DNA of 64,000 nt from Legionella_C sp963803545 (lineage in GTDB: Bacteria > Pseudomonadota > Gammaproteobacteria > Legionellales > Legionellaceae): positions 744,001 through 808,000 of the forward strand of contig CAWDMX010000001.1 of assembly GCA_963803545.1 (NCBI GenBank), in the 5' to 3' direction. The translations under genes were made by a program, and so were the position numbers. Positions 1 to 9,400 of this stretch are shown in pieces. Within the stretch, counting starts at the first letter, position 1, and each line of letters opens with the position of its first letter. Under the pieces are notes generated by a model. The model was not told the DNA's origin and made no database searches. It saw only the letters and a list, made by a program, of their open reading frames with translations.

Positions 1-158
1 ACCATATCCGCTAAGGTACAACCGTTCCAAACCGAGTGCTCCAGCTCGCTGTATGCAAAATGATTGCCTGGACTATTCACAACAATCATCACCGCAATAG
101 TTATTCCTCGAAAAACATCTAAGGAATGCAATCGGCGGGTAGCGTATTTCATGGTCAT
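1..158 (-). CDS. N-terminal fragment of NagX/HGSNAT-like membrane acyltransferase (DUF5009/COG4299 family)
   Basis: The minus strand reads about 52 codons to the window edge, so only the N-terminus is present. It opens MTMKYATRRLHSLDVFRG, followed by a hydrophobic first helix and the stretch LEHSVWNGCTLADMV. RLxSLDxxRGxTIAxMIxVN and HxxWxGxTxADxVFP are hallmarks of the heparan-alpha-glucosaminide N-acetyltransferase-like (NagX) family, inner-membrane proteins with about ten helices thought to acetylate amino-sugars. Two ATGs compete, at 158 and 152. A GAGGG element (168-164) lies 5 nt before the first and 11 nt before the second. The acetyltransferase role comes from the family, not from this fragment. 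Confidence 0.8.
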   Translation of the reverse strand, partial: MTMKYATRRLHSLDVFRGITIAVMIVVNSPGNHFAYSELEHSVWNGCTLADM

Positions 159-468
159 TACATCCCTCAACAGACAGTACGTGCAATTGGATAATTATCT
201 TAAAATTTCAACAGACGTACAGATGGCTAAGCAAATACGAACGCTAAAAAATTATTCTGACAAGCGCTTCGTTCTTAATCTGAGGGCCATTGTAACACGA
301 AGCGGTCATCTTAGTTCAAAAGATTTCTTTTTGGACCTATTTTAAGCACTTGAAGACTGGTTTTAAAGCAGCAAGCCGGTTGTTGCCCTTGGCAAAAATA
401 ACGAGCAGCTACAATCGCGCGGCAAAGGGTTCAACTTGGAGGCGTGGCTTGACTTGATGCAATTTACA
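159..468. other. Intergenic stretch, nothing recognised
   Basis: Between the NagX-like start and the MepB-like stop. A 93-codon plus-strand frame runs through 64-345, but its first third is antisense to the NagX-like gene and it resembles no family. No convincing promoter or terminator seen. Confidence 0.4.
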
Positions 469-984
469 TCAGGCTGTAAATAATTCTAACAGTCCTGGAA
501 CCGCTGAGGGCGTTGTTGTCTCAAATCTCAAGAAATGCTCGCATTGCCACCGTTGTGTTTTTTGTGCTTGTTTACTGAGAGTTTCAACCCACGGCGGGTA
601 TATACGAATTCCGCGCTTGCCCTCTTGTGTGGGGGAGGAAATAACACCGTGCTGCTGCGCAATCGCTTTAGGAAAAATGAACTGCCCAAAGCCCTGCGAG
701 TCGCGCGCACTAAGTATCAAAAAGTCAAAGTTATCTGCAACATGATGCGGTTTGGTTACGCTGTTTTCTCTTTTCCAAACCGTTACAAATAAACCCGGTT
801 TGGTAGGTGTTGTTTTTCCCACGCGGTATACAATGCGTTTCCCCCCAAGCGTACAGGTTAAAGCTCCGTATTCACCGCTTTCAAGTTCCGGTTGTACAGA
901 CGCCGGCAATAGTCCACTCGGTAGGTAGGCTGTTTGAGTCGCCAACCTAAAGTCCGGATGGCTTAATTCTGGAGCTCGAGTCAT
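469..984 (-). CDS. MepB family protein
   Basis: 171 residues from the preferred ATG at 984; the frame stays open upstream to an ATG at 1041 (190 aa). The sequence carries the MepB pattern: LSHPDFRLAT near the start, GKTTPTKPGLFVTVWKR in the middle, then DNFDFLILSA, GQFIFPKAIAQQHGVIS, EGKRGIRIYPPW and a final TQRWQCEHFL. MepB proteins are about 160-170 aa and cytoplasmic; the name comes from the staphylococcal mepRAB locus and no activity is established. The shorter start fits family length and has a weak AAGAG element upstream, while the 1041 ATG has no Shine-Dalgarno (SD) sequence. Family assignment is firm, biochemical role unknown. Confidence 0.85.
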   Translation of the reverse strand: MTRAPELSHPDFRLATQTAYLPSGLLPASVQPELESGEYGALTCTLGGKRIVYRVGKTTPTKPGLFVTVWKRENSVTKPHHVADNFDFLILSARDSQGFGQFIFPKAIAQQHGVISSPTQEGKRGIRIYPPWVETLSKQAQKTQRWQCEHFLRFETTTPSAVPGLLELFTA

Positions 985-1091
985 CGTAGTCGCTCTTGTA
1001 AAAACTGCGACAACAATACAGCACGCTCCGAAATAATCCATATTTTTTTTCGGTTGCGCTGATTTTCTCAGTAAATTAGAAAGATAAAATC

Positions 1092-2588
1092 TTAGTTTTG
1101 GCCCACATACTGCTCAAAAATATCGTGTACGCACTGATTGTAGTCTTCGCTATTTCCCAGAACGCACAACAGCTTTGCGGCGGCGGCAATATAAAGTGTA
1201 TGCCCAATCTTGGTTGGGTGATTTATCCCATTTCCCCTTAAAGAATTGGGGTTTTTTTCATACTCGTCGACAAAACCAAGCAACGCGTCTTCGCTGTGGC
1301 GGGTTTTTTTTAGTAATAAAACATCATGGGTTTGCACCACACTGTAGTTATGAATACGGCCTTCTGCGTGCTGAAATTTTGCGACCACAGACCCTGGGGA
1401 AAAGCGGTAGTTGTCGCGTCTGTCTATAATTTTAACGCCGTTTAAAAATACTTGGTGCCGTGACCCTTGAGCAATAACTTCAAGGGTAGTGGGTTTTCCA
1501 TCGTGAAGTTTAGTTTTTATTTTTATTGCCGCGAGGGGGGAATGATTGTAGCTAAGCGTCACGCAGTCTCCTTTTGTAACGGCGACGAAATACGCTTTTT
1601 CAGTTTTAAAGGGGGACACTCGGTAGCCAATACCAAACTTTCCGCGAGCGTAATTGTTCAGCGTGAAGGTTGCTTTAGCACGAATGTCGGTTGCGGAAAT
1701 AGGTTTCCTGAGCACTTTTGAACCCATAAAGGAGGCGCTTTTGTTAGGGGGCAATAAGTCCCTGCCGTACGTTTGAAACAATCCTAAAAAATGAGGCATG
1801 AAGCGTGCCGCAGTTGAGGGGGGCGCATCAACCATAGCCGGTTGCGAGGCCGCGATGTCAACGCCGTCGCGGTGCATTAAAAAGTGGCGATTGGCGTCTA
1901 TTAACGCAACTTGAAGCTCTTCTGCAAGCGCACGGTACACATTGGCCGAGGTTTGAATATACGGTTGATAGGCCTTAAATTGAGGCAGTTTCCGGCTGGG
2001 AAGAATTGTGGACACAAGTACTATGGAGGGTGTTTTGGTGAAAGAGTAAAAATCAGCCATCACCTTTTGGGTGAGCGACGTAATTTGTTTTGTTGAACCA
2101 TTCACGTCGTTCATCCCGAACGCTAAAAAAATCAAATCCGGCGATTCGTCGCGAACATGATTCATCCAATTTTTTCCTACAACACTGCCTTTTGGCCAAT
2201 GAACTTTGTCGGCATTGGGCGTGTAAAAGAAACCTGAGCGCGGGTGTATATAGGTTGTCGCACCAACGTAGTACTTGTCGGCAAGGCTCCCAATCCCTAT
2301 CCCCGGAACGCTCAGGTTTACAAAGGTGAAGCGAGCATGAGGGTGCATCTCACGCAGAATTTTTGCCAATAAGCCGGGCCATGAATTGCGATAATTAATT
2401 TGCGACGTGCCTTCCGTGATACTGTCACCAACAAAAACAACTTTGACTGCACCCCGCGATAACGCCGTTTGATAGGGTTTTAAGTTCGCATCAATGGGGG
2501 CGAAGGTCTCGGTTTTGTTAAAGAAAAACAAAACACTAGCGGCTGTTAAAAAAAACACCAACAACCATCGCTTTCTAGGGGGAATCAA
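1092..2588 (-). CDS. Membrane-anchored SGNH/GDSL hydrolase
   Basis: 498 residues starting from TTG; an AGGAG (2602-2598) about 9 nt upstream supports this start. Residues 8-23 form an N-terminal membrane anchor or signal segment (WLLVFFLTAASVLFFF). Block I is VVFVGDSITEG with nucleophile Ser56, block II is the NLSVPGIGIGS glycine, block III is FGMNDVNG, and near the C-terminus INHPTKIGH supplies the His. These are the four SGNH blocks of esterases and acetylhydrolases that work on carbohydrate esters or lipids. Between blocks III and V lies a long insert (about residues 250-420) of beta-rich sequence, so the protein is larger than a minimal 200-residue SGNH enzyme. The active site probably faces the periplasm. 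Substrate unknown. Confidence 0.85.
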   Translation of the reverse strand: MIPPRKRWLLVFFLTAASVLFFFNKTETFAPIDANLKPYQTALSRGAVKVVFVGDSITEGTSQINYRNSWPGLLAKILREMHPHARFTFVNLSVPGIGIGSLADKYYVGATTYIHPRSGFFYTPNADKVHWPKGSVVGKNWMNHVRDESPDLIFLAFGMNDVNGSTKQITSLTQKVMADFYSFTKTPSIVLVSTILPSRKLPQFKAYQPYIQTSANVYRALAEELQVALIDANRHFLMHRDGVDIAASQPAMVDAPPSTAARFMPHFLGLFQTYGRDLLPPNKSASFMGSKVLRKPISATDIRAKATFTLNNYARGKFGIGYRVSPFKTEKAYFVAVTKGDCVTLSYNHSPLAAIKIKTKLHDGKPTTLEVIAQGSRHQVFLNGVKIIDRRDNYRFSPGSVVAKFQHAEGRIHNYSVVQTHDVLLLKKTRHSEDALLGFVDEYEKNPNSLRGNGINHPTKIGHTLYIAAAAKLLCVLGNSEDYNQCVHDIFEQYVGQN

Positions 2589-3005
2589 ACCGTTGTGCTC
2601 CTGCTAAATCATCGGGTAACAGACGGTATGCAAGCATACGCGCGCGTGTCATTCTCTCGGCAGTCAAGCTGCTGTAAACACCCAGAACCTTAGGGGGTAT
2701 AGGGAAGCAATAGTACTGCTGTAGCGACCCAGAATCCAGGATAGTTTTTAAATTTATACGAAGTGAGTACAGGTTGCAAAAGACGGTTTATTTTGTTGTT
2801 GATAGAGGTTTATATGGTATAAGGGTACTTTGAAAAGCGCTTTAATTTATTTTTACACAAAAACCGCCCGAGAAATGGGGTCGCTCGTTATTGAACCGAG
2901 TGCCGATAAGCAAAAAAATGAACCCTTAGAAGGTCGGTTCTTAATAGAGCCTTAATAATTACCTGTTGTAATGGCCGCATTTAGAAAATTACCTAAAGAT
3001 TTAAC
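2589..3005. other. Intergenic region holding a divergent promoter and PmrA-type box
   Basis: 417 bases between divergent genes. The only recognisable element is the tandem PmrA-like box at 2940-2959 and the -10-like TGTAAT after it. No open frame looks real. Confidence 0.5.
2940..2959 (+). promoter_or_regulatory. Tandem PmrA-type box upstream of an effector candidate
   Basis: Seen: CTTAATAGA-GC-CTTAATAAT, two 9-mers separated by 2 bp so TTAAT repeats with an 11-bp period. The Legionella/Coxiella PmrA site is a tandem cTTAATatT with the same spacing. A TGTAAT -10 candidate starts at 2967, 27 nt after the first base of the box, the same distance as at the second box in this window (31072). It precedes the CDS at 3006. 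Confidence 0.65.
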
Positions 3006-3884
3006 ATGATAGATTATATACAATTTGATGTTGAAGAGCCCGAAGGCAACCCGAGCTCCTTAATTAGCGTTGGGGTTATCAGGGCTATTTTAGCCGCTGA
3101 AAATAAGGGCCTTATGTTTAGCGCAATAACGAGCGCTCATGCGGCCGCGCGCGCGCATCAAGCGGAGACTTTGTCTGTAACAGCCGCCTACAACGACCAT
3201 CAATCGTTTTTTTTATGTCCAAGCTACGACCAATTATTAGTGCCGACTGCGGCTGTAAGTATTGAACCGGTTGAGTGTTGCGCGCAAGGCACCGCGCTTC
3301 AGGCGGGTCGGATTGCAATAAATTCAGCAATTCCGGATGCGGTTGATGGTAACCTTAGGACAGCCAATACGCTACCACAGCCACAGCCATCTTTAGCAGA
3401 GCAGTGTTGGGCGCTCGTTGAAAAATTAAAGTTTCAAGGCATGACCCTAACTGTCGAGGGACACGTAATGTGCGTAGTAGAGAAAGATGGTAATTTTTAT
3501 AGCTATTGTTCACGGACCGGTACCTTGTCAATGGCAACGGATATTCAGACGATGGTGAACACGCTTGTTGGTACAATTGGCAACAGCGCTGCGATCATCC
3601 CGGTGTATATATTTACACCATCACCGCAACCAACAGCAATGAGCCGCGCATCCTGCGGCACGACAAGTATGATGATTTTAGGCGGGTTTATTGCAGCTGT
3701 TGGCGTGGCGGCTGTGGCCTTAGCCTTGGCCGCCCTCGCCGTTATAACCTTAGGTGCGGCCGGTGTTGCGCTGTCCACAGTCGGTGCTGCGGGAATGCTT
3801 GTGGGGATTGGCTTGTTTGCAGGTGTATCAGGTAAGTCTTTCCTAACGGATGCGAGCAATGCGCCCAATGGAAGCCAACCGTAG
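3006..3884 (+). CDS. Hypothetical effector-like protein with C-terminal hydrophobic hairpin
   Basis: 292 residues, no family recognised. Residues about 1-215 are soluble, Ala- and Cys-containing sequence with no signal peptide. Residues about 225-285 form a long hydrophobic block (MMILGGFIAAVGVAAVALAL, then VALSTVGAAGMLVGIGLFAG) that could make a membrane hairpin, followed by a short polar tail (DASNAPNGSQP). A large soluble part with a late membrane hairpin is common among Dot/Icm effectors that attach to host membranes. The tandem PmrA-type box 46 bp upstream of the ATG points the same way. Secretion is inferred only; a plain inner-membrane protein is the alternative. Confidence 0.7.
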   Translation: MIDYIQFDVEEPEGNPSSLISVGVIRAILAAENKGLMFSAITSAHAAARAHQAETLSVTAAYNDHQSFFLCPSYDQLLVPTAAVSIEPVECCAQGTALQAGRIAINSAIPDAVDGNLRTANTLPQPQPSLAEQCWALVEKLKFQGMTLTVEGHVMCVVEKDGNFYSYCSRTGTLSMATDIQTMVNTLVGTIGNSAAIIPVYIFTPSPQPTAMSRASCGTTSMMILGGFIAAVGVAAVALALAALAVITLGAAGVALSTVGAAGMLVGIGLFAGVSGKSFLTDASNAPNGSQP

Positions 3885-3952
3885 GCTTTTGTGAGCAAGC
3901 CGGGTGTTTAGCGCGGATAGGATGGGTCGGCTGGGTTTTGTTAGGGGGTTGT

Positions 3953-5983
3953 TCATGCGCGCGTCTGCTGCTGCAGGTCCCGGATAACCATAGTTGCACC
4001 ATAGTGATTCAAATGGTCGCCGTTGGAATAGTAAGGCAGGGTCGCATCGCGCGCGTGGCAGCGGTTTTTTTTGCAAAAAAGATGCTGCGGACTGTACACC
4101 TGCGCGCCAGGAAAATTGGCCAGAACTTGCTCAATTACCTTTTGATAATCAAGCATCCGGGTTTGGTATTGTTGATAGTTTAAATCGCAGGTTTGATTGA
4201 TAGCGTTTCCATGCAACCGCCAGGGTCTGGTAACAAAACAGCTGTGTATGTTGAAATCTAAATCGGGTATATCGTTTAAAAAAATAACTTTCTTATGTGT
4301 TTGAGTAATTGTTGCAATAAAACGCTTGCCATTGGTTATGAAACTTTGGGTTCGGTCTTTACTTAGTGCTTGCGCGATGCGCCAATGATGCCCGGTTTTA
4401 CTAAATCCGCCGCTCATCAAATAACTCCAATACCCGGATAAATACACCTTTTTAACCGAGGTATTGGTCTTTAAAAAAGCGAGAATGGCCTCGTATTTCT
4501 CTCGGCATTCCCCTTTTAAAAAATAGTCGCTTGAAAAGGGTAAGCACGAGGTTTGCACCACCATCAAAACGGATTGGGTAGGAAATAATTCCCATACGGC
4601 GTTTTTAAAATGCAATGTGTGGGAATCGCCAATGAACATAATCTCAGGCGCTGTTTTTTTCGTCAGCTGGCAGCCGCCATCAAAATTAAATTTTTTGAAA
4701 AGGGGTATTGAGTCCGAGCACTCATAAAATTTTTCTACGGGGGAACGTGGGTAGGCTATCAGTTCTTTTGCGGCCATATTATACTGGTTTATTCTGTAAT
4801 CGAAGCCATTGGAAATCCAAATAAAGACGCCCAGGCAACCCAAAATAAACAAGCACGCTGCAAGAAAAAAAGCGTTGATATTTTTTGATGCAGAGCGACG
4901 CAACGGCTTTTCAATGAAAGTATAGGTTAACCAGGCTAATAAAAAAGACAGTGCGATAGCGACGACACGGATAATAAAGCTGGGAACTTTTTCCTCCATA
5001 ATGTGCGCAAAGCACAGCAAAGGCCAATGCCACAAATACAGCGGATAGCTAATTAAACCGACCTTAATCATGAAGCGGCTCGAAAGAAGGTATCGGTTTA
5101 CCCAGGAGTCTATCCCCGAAAAAATTAGCAAAAGTGCGCCTAATGTTGGTAGGAGAGCCCAGGCTCCAGGGAAGGAGCTCTCGCCGTTTATTTCGACTAA
5201 ACCACAGGCAATGAGCAGCAAACCCAGTACTGAAAAGAAATTTTTAAGCGTAACGCCATCCGCTGGATAAGCCGTGCGGCGAACAATTTTAAGCAGCATT
5301 TTATCCAAGTGCTCAACGCCTTTCTGCAGGGTGCTGTGTTTGTAAAAAATGAGATAGGACAACAGGCCGCCGACCAACAGCTCCCAAAAACGCGTATGCG
5401 GTAAAAAAAACGCGGTGGCTTTGTCGGTGTTAGTTGCCTGCATATTTAGAGCAAATGACAAAAGAAGGATACCGACGATAACCCTCAACAACTTTAGGTT
5501 TTTTCTCCAAGCCGCCCAAAGGATAACCGGCCAGATAATATAAAACTGCTCTTCAATTCCTAGGCTCCACAGGTGCAGCAAAGGCTTGCTTTCAGCGGCC
5601 GTATCAAAATAACCGCTGGTGTGCCAATGAAAAAAATTAGCAACAAAACCGACGCCGCTAACCACTTCACCGGCTAACTGTTTGTATTCATAGGGAAATA
5701 AAACAAACCAACCGAATACAAGAGAGAAAATCAGTACGGCAATTAACGCAGGAAATAAACGGTTAATTCTTTTAATATAAAAATCGGTAAAACTAAATTT
5801 ATTTTTTTCAAGACGCTCAAGCAATAGGCTCGAAATTAAATACCCAGATATTACAAAAAAAATATCAACACCACTAAAGCCTCCGGTGAGCCATTTTGGA
5901 AACGCATGAAAAAAAACCACACTTAAAATGGCAACGGCTCTAAGTCCGTCAATATCGGCCCGGTAATGCTCGCACCTGTTCAT
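3953..5983 (-). CDS. Acyltransferase-3 (OafA/YrhL-type) with C-terminal SGNH domain
   Basis: 676 residues from the ATG at 5983, which has GAGGA (5997-5993) 9 nt upstream; a GTG at 6013 extends the frame by ten codons without support. The N-terminal part (about residues 1-370) is an acyltransferase-3 domain: YRADIDGLRAVAILSVVFFH, GGFSGVDIFFVISGYLI, SFYIKR-type R/K loop and LLHLWSLGIEEQFY, with about ten helices. The C-terminal part (about 460-676) is SGNH-like: IMFIGDSHTLHF and a terminal DHLNHYGA. This two-domain design O-acetylates lipopolysaccharide O-antigen or other envelope sugars, with the SGNH part in the periplasm. It is convergent with the gene at 3006. Substrate not predictable. Confidence 0.9.
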   Translation of the reverse strand: MNRCEHYRADIDGLRAVAILSVVFFHAFPKWLTGGFSGVDIFFVISGYLISSLLLERLEKNKFSFTDFYIKRINRLFPALIAVLIFSLVFGWFVLFPYEYKQLAGEVVSGVGFVANFFHWHTSGYFDTAAESKPLLHLWSLGIEEQFYIIWPVILWAAWRKNLKLLRVIVGILLLSFALNMQATNTDKATAFFLPHTRFWELLVGGLLSYLIFYKHSTLQKGVEHLDKMLLKIVRRTAYPADGVTLKNFFSVLGLLLIACGLVEINGESSFPGAWALLPTLGALLLIFSGIDSWVNRYLLSSRFMIKVGLISYPLYLWHWPLLCFAHIMEEKVPSFIIRVVAIALSFLLAWLTYTFIEKPLRRSASKNINAFFLAACLFILGCLGVFIWISNGFDYRINQYNMAAKELIAYPRSPVEKFYECSDSIPLFKKFNFDGGCQLTKKTAPEIMFIGDSHTLHFKNAVWELFPTQSVLMVVQTSCLPFSSDYFLKGECREKYEAILAFLKTNTSVKKVYLSGYWSYLMSGGFSKTGHHWRIAQALSKDRTQSFITNGKRFIATITQTHKKVIFLNDIPDLDFNIHSCFVTRPWRLHGNAINQTCDLNYQQYQTRMLDYQKVIEQVLANFPGAQVYSPQHLFCKKNRCHARDATLPYYSNGDHLNHYGATMVIRDLQQQTRA

Positions 5984-6445
5984 TGTCATTTGTCCTCGAA
6001 CTGCTGTTGCCACCCAGTATTTTGTTGCCTACCTAAAGGCTAAAGCAGGTCTGTGTTACGCCCGCCTTTGGGAACGAACCTGTGGGTGCTTACTATACGT
6101 GAGACGAGCCTTGATAGTGTGGGCCTGCAAACACCAAAAAACACACCAATCGCTCGTTAAAACCAGCATTTATACTTTTTTGGGGGCGCGATGGCAAGGC
6201 GAATGTGAACTAAAAACGGTGGTATTGTGCCGAGGTGCGGGTGGAGTGTTCCTAAAAATCACCGCCTTTTTCCAACAAAAGCCTTGGTCTTTGTATTTTT
6301 TTAAATAAAAAATTGCAAGTGGTGGCAGCTAGGCGTAATCTGCATTAAAAAAAAGCAAACGCGTATTTATTTGCAGCAACGGGTATAATGCGCAACTTTG
6401 CCGCTCAACTCCATTCAGTGCTCACTTTAAGGGTTAAACGCAGCT
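5984..6445. other. Intergenic region between divergent genes
   Basis: A perfect TATAAT lies at 6384-6389, 57 bp before the ATG at 6446, and is a likely -10; no good -35 precedes it and no PmrA-type repeat is present. The short open frame at 6099-6308 has no family resemblance. Confidence 0.4.
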
Positions 6446-9400
6446 ATGACTATTGATAAAAAGCAACTAGGCAACTTTTTTACCGCAGAACTACGAAAAA
6501 TTTTAAACAGCAGCGAACTGCTAGACGACGCTGTTTGCGCGCGCGAGGGGATTTGTTTAAAAGCCAGCCCTATCCGCCTTAATGAGGCCGATAGCTTAGG
6601 TATTTTCAACCCGGACGGTTCTCTTAAAATCGCGCTTTGTGAACTCATTGGCATTGAAGTGGATTTGTCTCGAATAGAGCATCCCATGGGGTGCGGTGGT
6701 GCTTCCGAATTTAGTACGCGCGAAAAAATTATTACCGACGCGGCAGCATTTATGGCGCGCGGCGCGGTAGCGGAGCGTTATTTGTCCGAGATGCCTGAGT
6801 ATCCAACAGGGCCTCTCGATAGAGAGGTGCAGGAGGAGTTCCAAACAAATCTTGCTGGCTATAGAGATATCATCCAAGAAGGGCCTGGGGCAATAATTAA
6901 ACAGCTAGAACCCTATGCGCGCAGTTTTTTGCAATTGAAAAAAAGGCTCAACAGAGATTTTTTCAACTTTCCGGATACCACTATCCATATCTGTGCGGGG
7001 CCTGACGAAAAATGCGACGCTCGAAGTTTGGATACCTTTCTTGATAACGTGCTGTTTGCGGATATTAAGCGCATTTTCGCAATTGGCCGGGTGTACCCTT
7101 ATCACCCACAAGATGGAATAAGCGAAGGGCGACCGATTGAGCGCGAAGTTGTGTGTGAACGGGATTTTAGCAATTATTTTATTCCTGATATCAATGGCGC
7201 GGTGGTATTGCCTACGGAATTCGCTAAGTACGCTATTGAATCAAAAGCGGTGGGAAAAGTTGGGCGCATTCTAAGCTATGCCGTCACCATTAATGGGCGC
7301 CCGCCTATTTTGGTGCATCATTATCCCCTACGGGATATGCAACCATTGAATCTCACGCAAGACGAGTTGGCTTTTGTGCGAGGTGTTTCAGAAAACGAAA
7401 AAACGCTGGCGCACTGCCGCGGCGGTAAAAGTCAAAGCGCGCAAATAGCTTATATTCTCGCTTTAAAGTATGAAAAATACAGCAACCTACCTTTTGACGA
7501 ACGATTAGCCTTGATGCGTTCGGAGCGCGGTGGTGCCGATGGATTTGCAGGCGATTTTATTGCCACCCCTTTTCAGGAGCACTATATTCGCAGCTTAGAA
7601 CAAGAAGCGGTGGTTGCCGACGCCTCCGACCGCGCGTTTTTTGATAATTTTCAGCTCATTACCTTAATTTTTGAAGAGGAGCTCAGTCAATTAGAAGCCG
7701 TTCATGGCGGCCTGGACGAGACGCTTGCTCAATACCAGGGGTTTCCCGCGCTTGATAAATTCTCGGAAAGTAATCAGGGTTATGTTGCGCTTTTAGAGCA
7801 ATACCACGCCCTTTTCAACCAAACTCAATCGCTGCAATTGTTTGAAATACTAAAAGCGGCGCAACAATCCCCGGTGGTTAGTCGGTCGTTTAAAGCCCTG
7901 ACAGTTTTAAGCTCCGAAGGCCGTCTGTTCCTGGACTACTTTTTTCAAAAGGTTGCGGCCGATGTGTGTGAGGATTCAACCCCTGTTAACCACACCGTTT
8001 TATACGAGCTGCTTGCACGACGGTTTGATTTTAGTGCCGTAATTAACGCGCTATTAACCCACACGCGTCCATGGCCTGACAATCCCGTTACAAGAAACTA
8101 TTGGCCTAAATTTGAGCTTATCCAAGGCTACATCGCGCAGGCTTATGTAAAACAGTATGAGCGTTCTTCCGAAATGAAAACGGAGTGTCAAGTTTTTGTA
8201 AAAAGCCATTTAACCGGCGCGATAAAAAAAGTTTTCCAACGCTTTGATGAGGCAAAGCGCACTAACGATGAAAAACAATGGGCGGAAACGGCGCAACTTT
8301 TTCAAGCGGTCAACGCCGCCCTTTACACCCTTTCTTGTAAGGATGATGCGCCCTTAAAAGCGGAGTTAGAGACAGACTGTGCGCTATTGACTAAAATTGC
8401 AGCCCTTGGGATGTCCGCAGACGTCACCTTCGTGGATAATAAAATACAACTACCGCTAGGAGCCTTTATTAAGGACGTTGGAGAACTAGATGAGGTCGTT
8501 CAATCTTTGATAACTAAGGTGGGTGAAAAAAGCGACACCACGAGTTATATTGGAGAACTGCAGCAGCACCTGCAAGCGTATTTTAACGAATGCGCTAAAG
8601 TGGAGCCGGTCATTGGCAAAAACCGCAAGCATTTAGAGGCCTATTTAGAGGCTCTACAAACCATCAGCCCTGAGCGCACTCGAGAGCAGGCCGGCGCAGA
8701 AAGCCTCAAACTTTGGGCGCAGGCATGGGCGAAAATTTTCCCCCAACCGGTTGCACCCGTGGAAGAGGGCGTTTCCAATAATCGTGACGCGGCGAAACAA
8801 AAAATTGCAGACGCCGAAGCCTCCCTGGATGCAATTCGGCGGCAGTTCAAAGCCGAAAAAAAGCGCAGGTTGGAGAGTGCAGAAGTCAAAAAAGCACCGA
8901 ACGCCACAGCCTTGCCCAACAAACCTCAGGTGTGGGTTTTTAATCTTGAAGAGGCCTTAGCGGCGAACAGCGACCGAGAAGATAGACTGTTTGCATTAGT
9001 AAAACAGGCTAAAAAGCACGATGCTTCAATTGTATTTTGTTCAAAGCTAGATCAGCGCCATCAGGAATCACCACCCTACGGCGAGGACGCCGTTACAGAC
9101 TTGCTCGAAAAAATTAAAGAATCCACGACTATAACCCTTGATTACGAACTCGTAGTGACGTTGCAGCCCGGTATACCGTTGCGCATGCGGGCGCTGGGTT
9201 CAAATAGTGGTTTTCCGGAACGCCTAATCTCAGGAATGAATTATCCGCTGGATACCATTAAATTAATGCCAAAACAAACAGCTATGGCTTCAACGAGCAA
9301 GGCGGAGCCTCCTGGACAAATCCAAGAACGCTACGAGTCGGATTTTATTGTATTTAGCGAGGATGAGGCTCTTGAACGCTCTACAGGCGCAACCAACTAC

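Noticed and set aside
64..345. 93-codon plus-strand frame
   Set aside because: Antisense to the NagX-like N-terminus over its first part; no family resemblance.
535..792. 85-codon plus-strand frame
   Set aside because: Antisense shadow of the MepB-family gene.
6384..6389. TATAAT as promoter of the 1451-residue gene
   Set aside because: Good -10 but no -35 at the right distance; mentioned in the gene entry, not listed as a feature.
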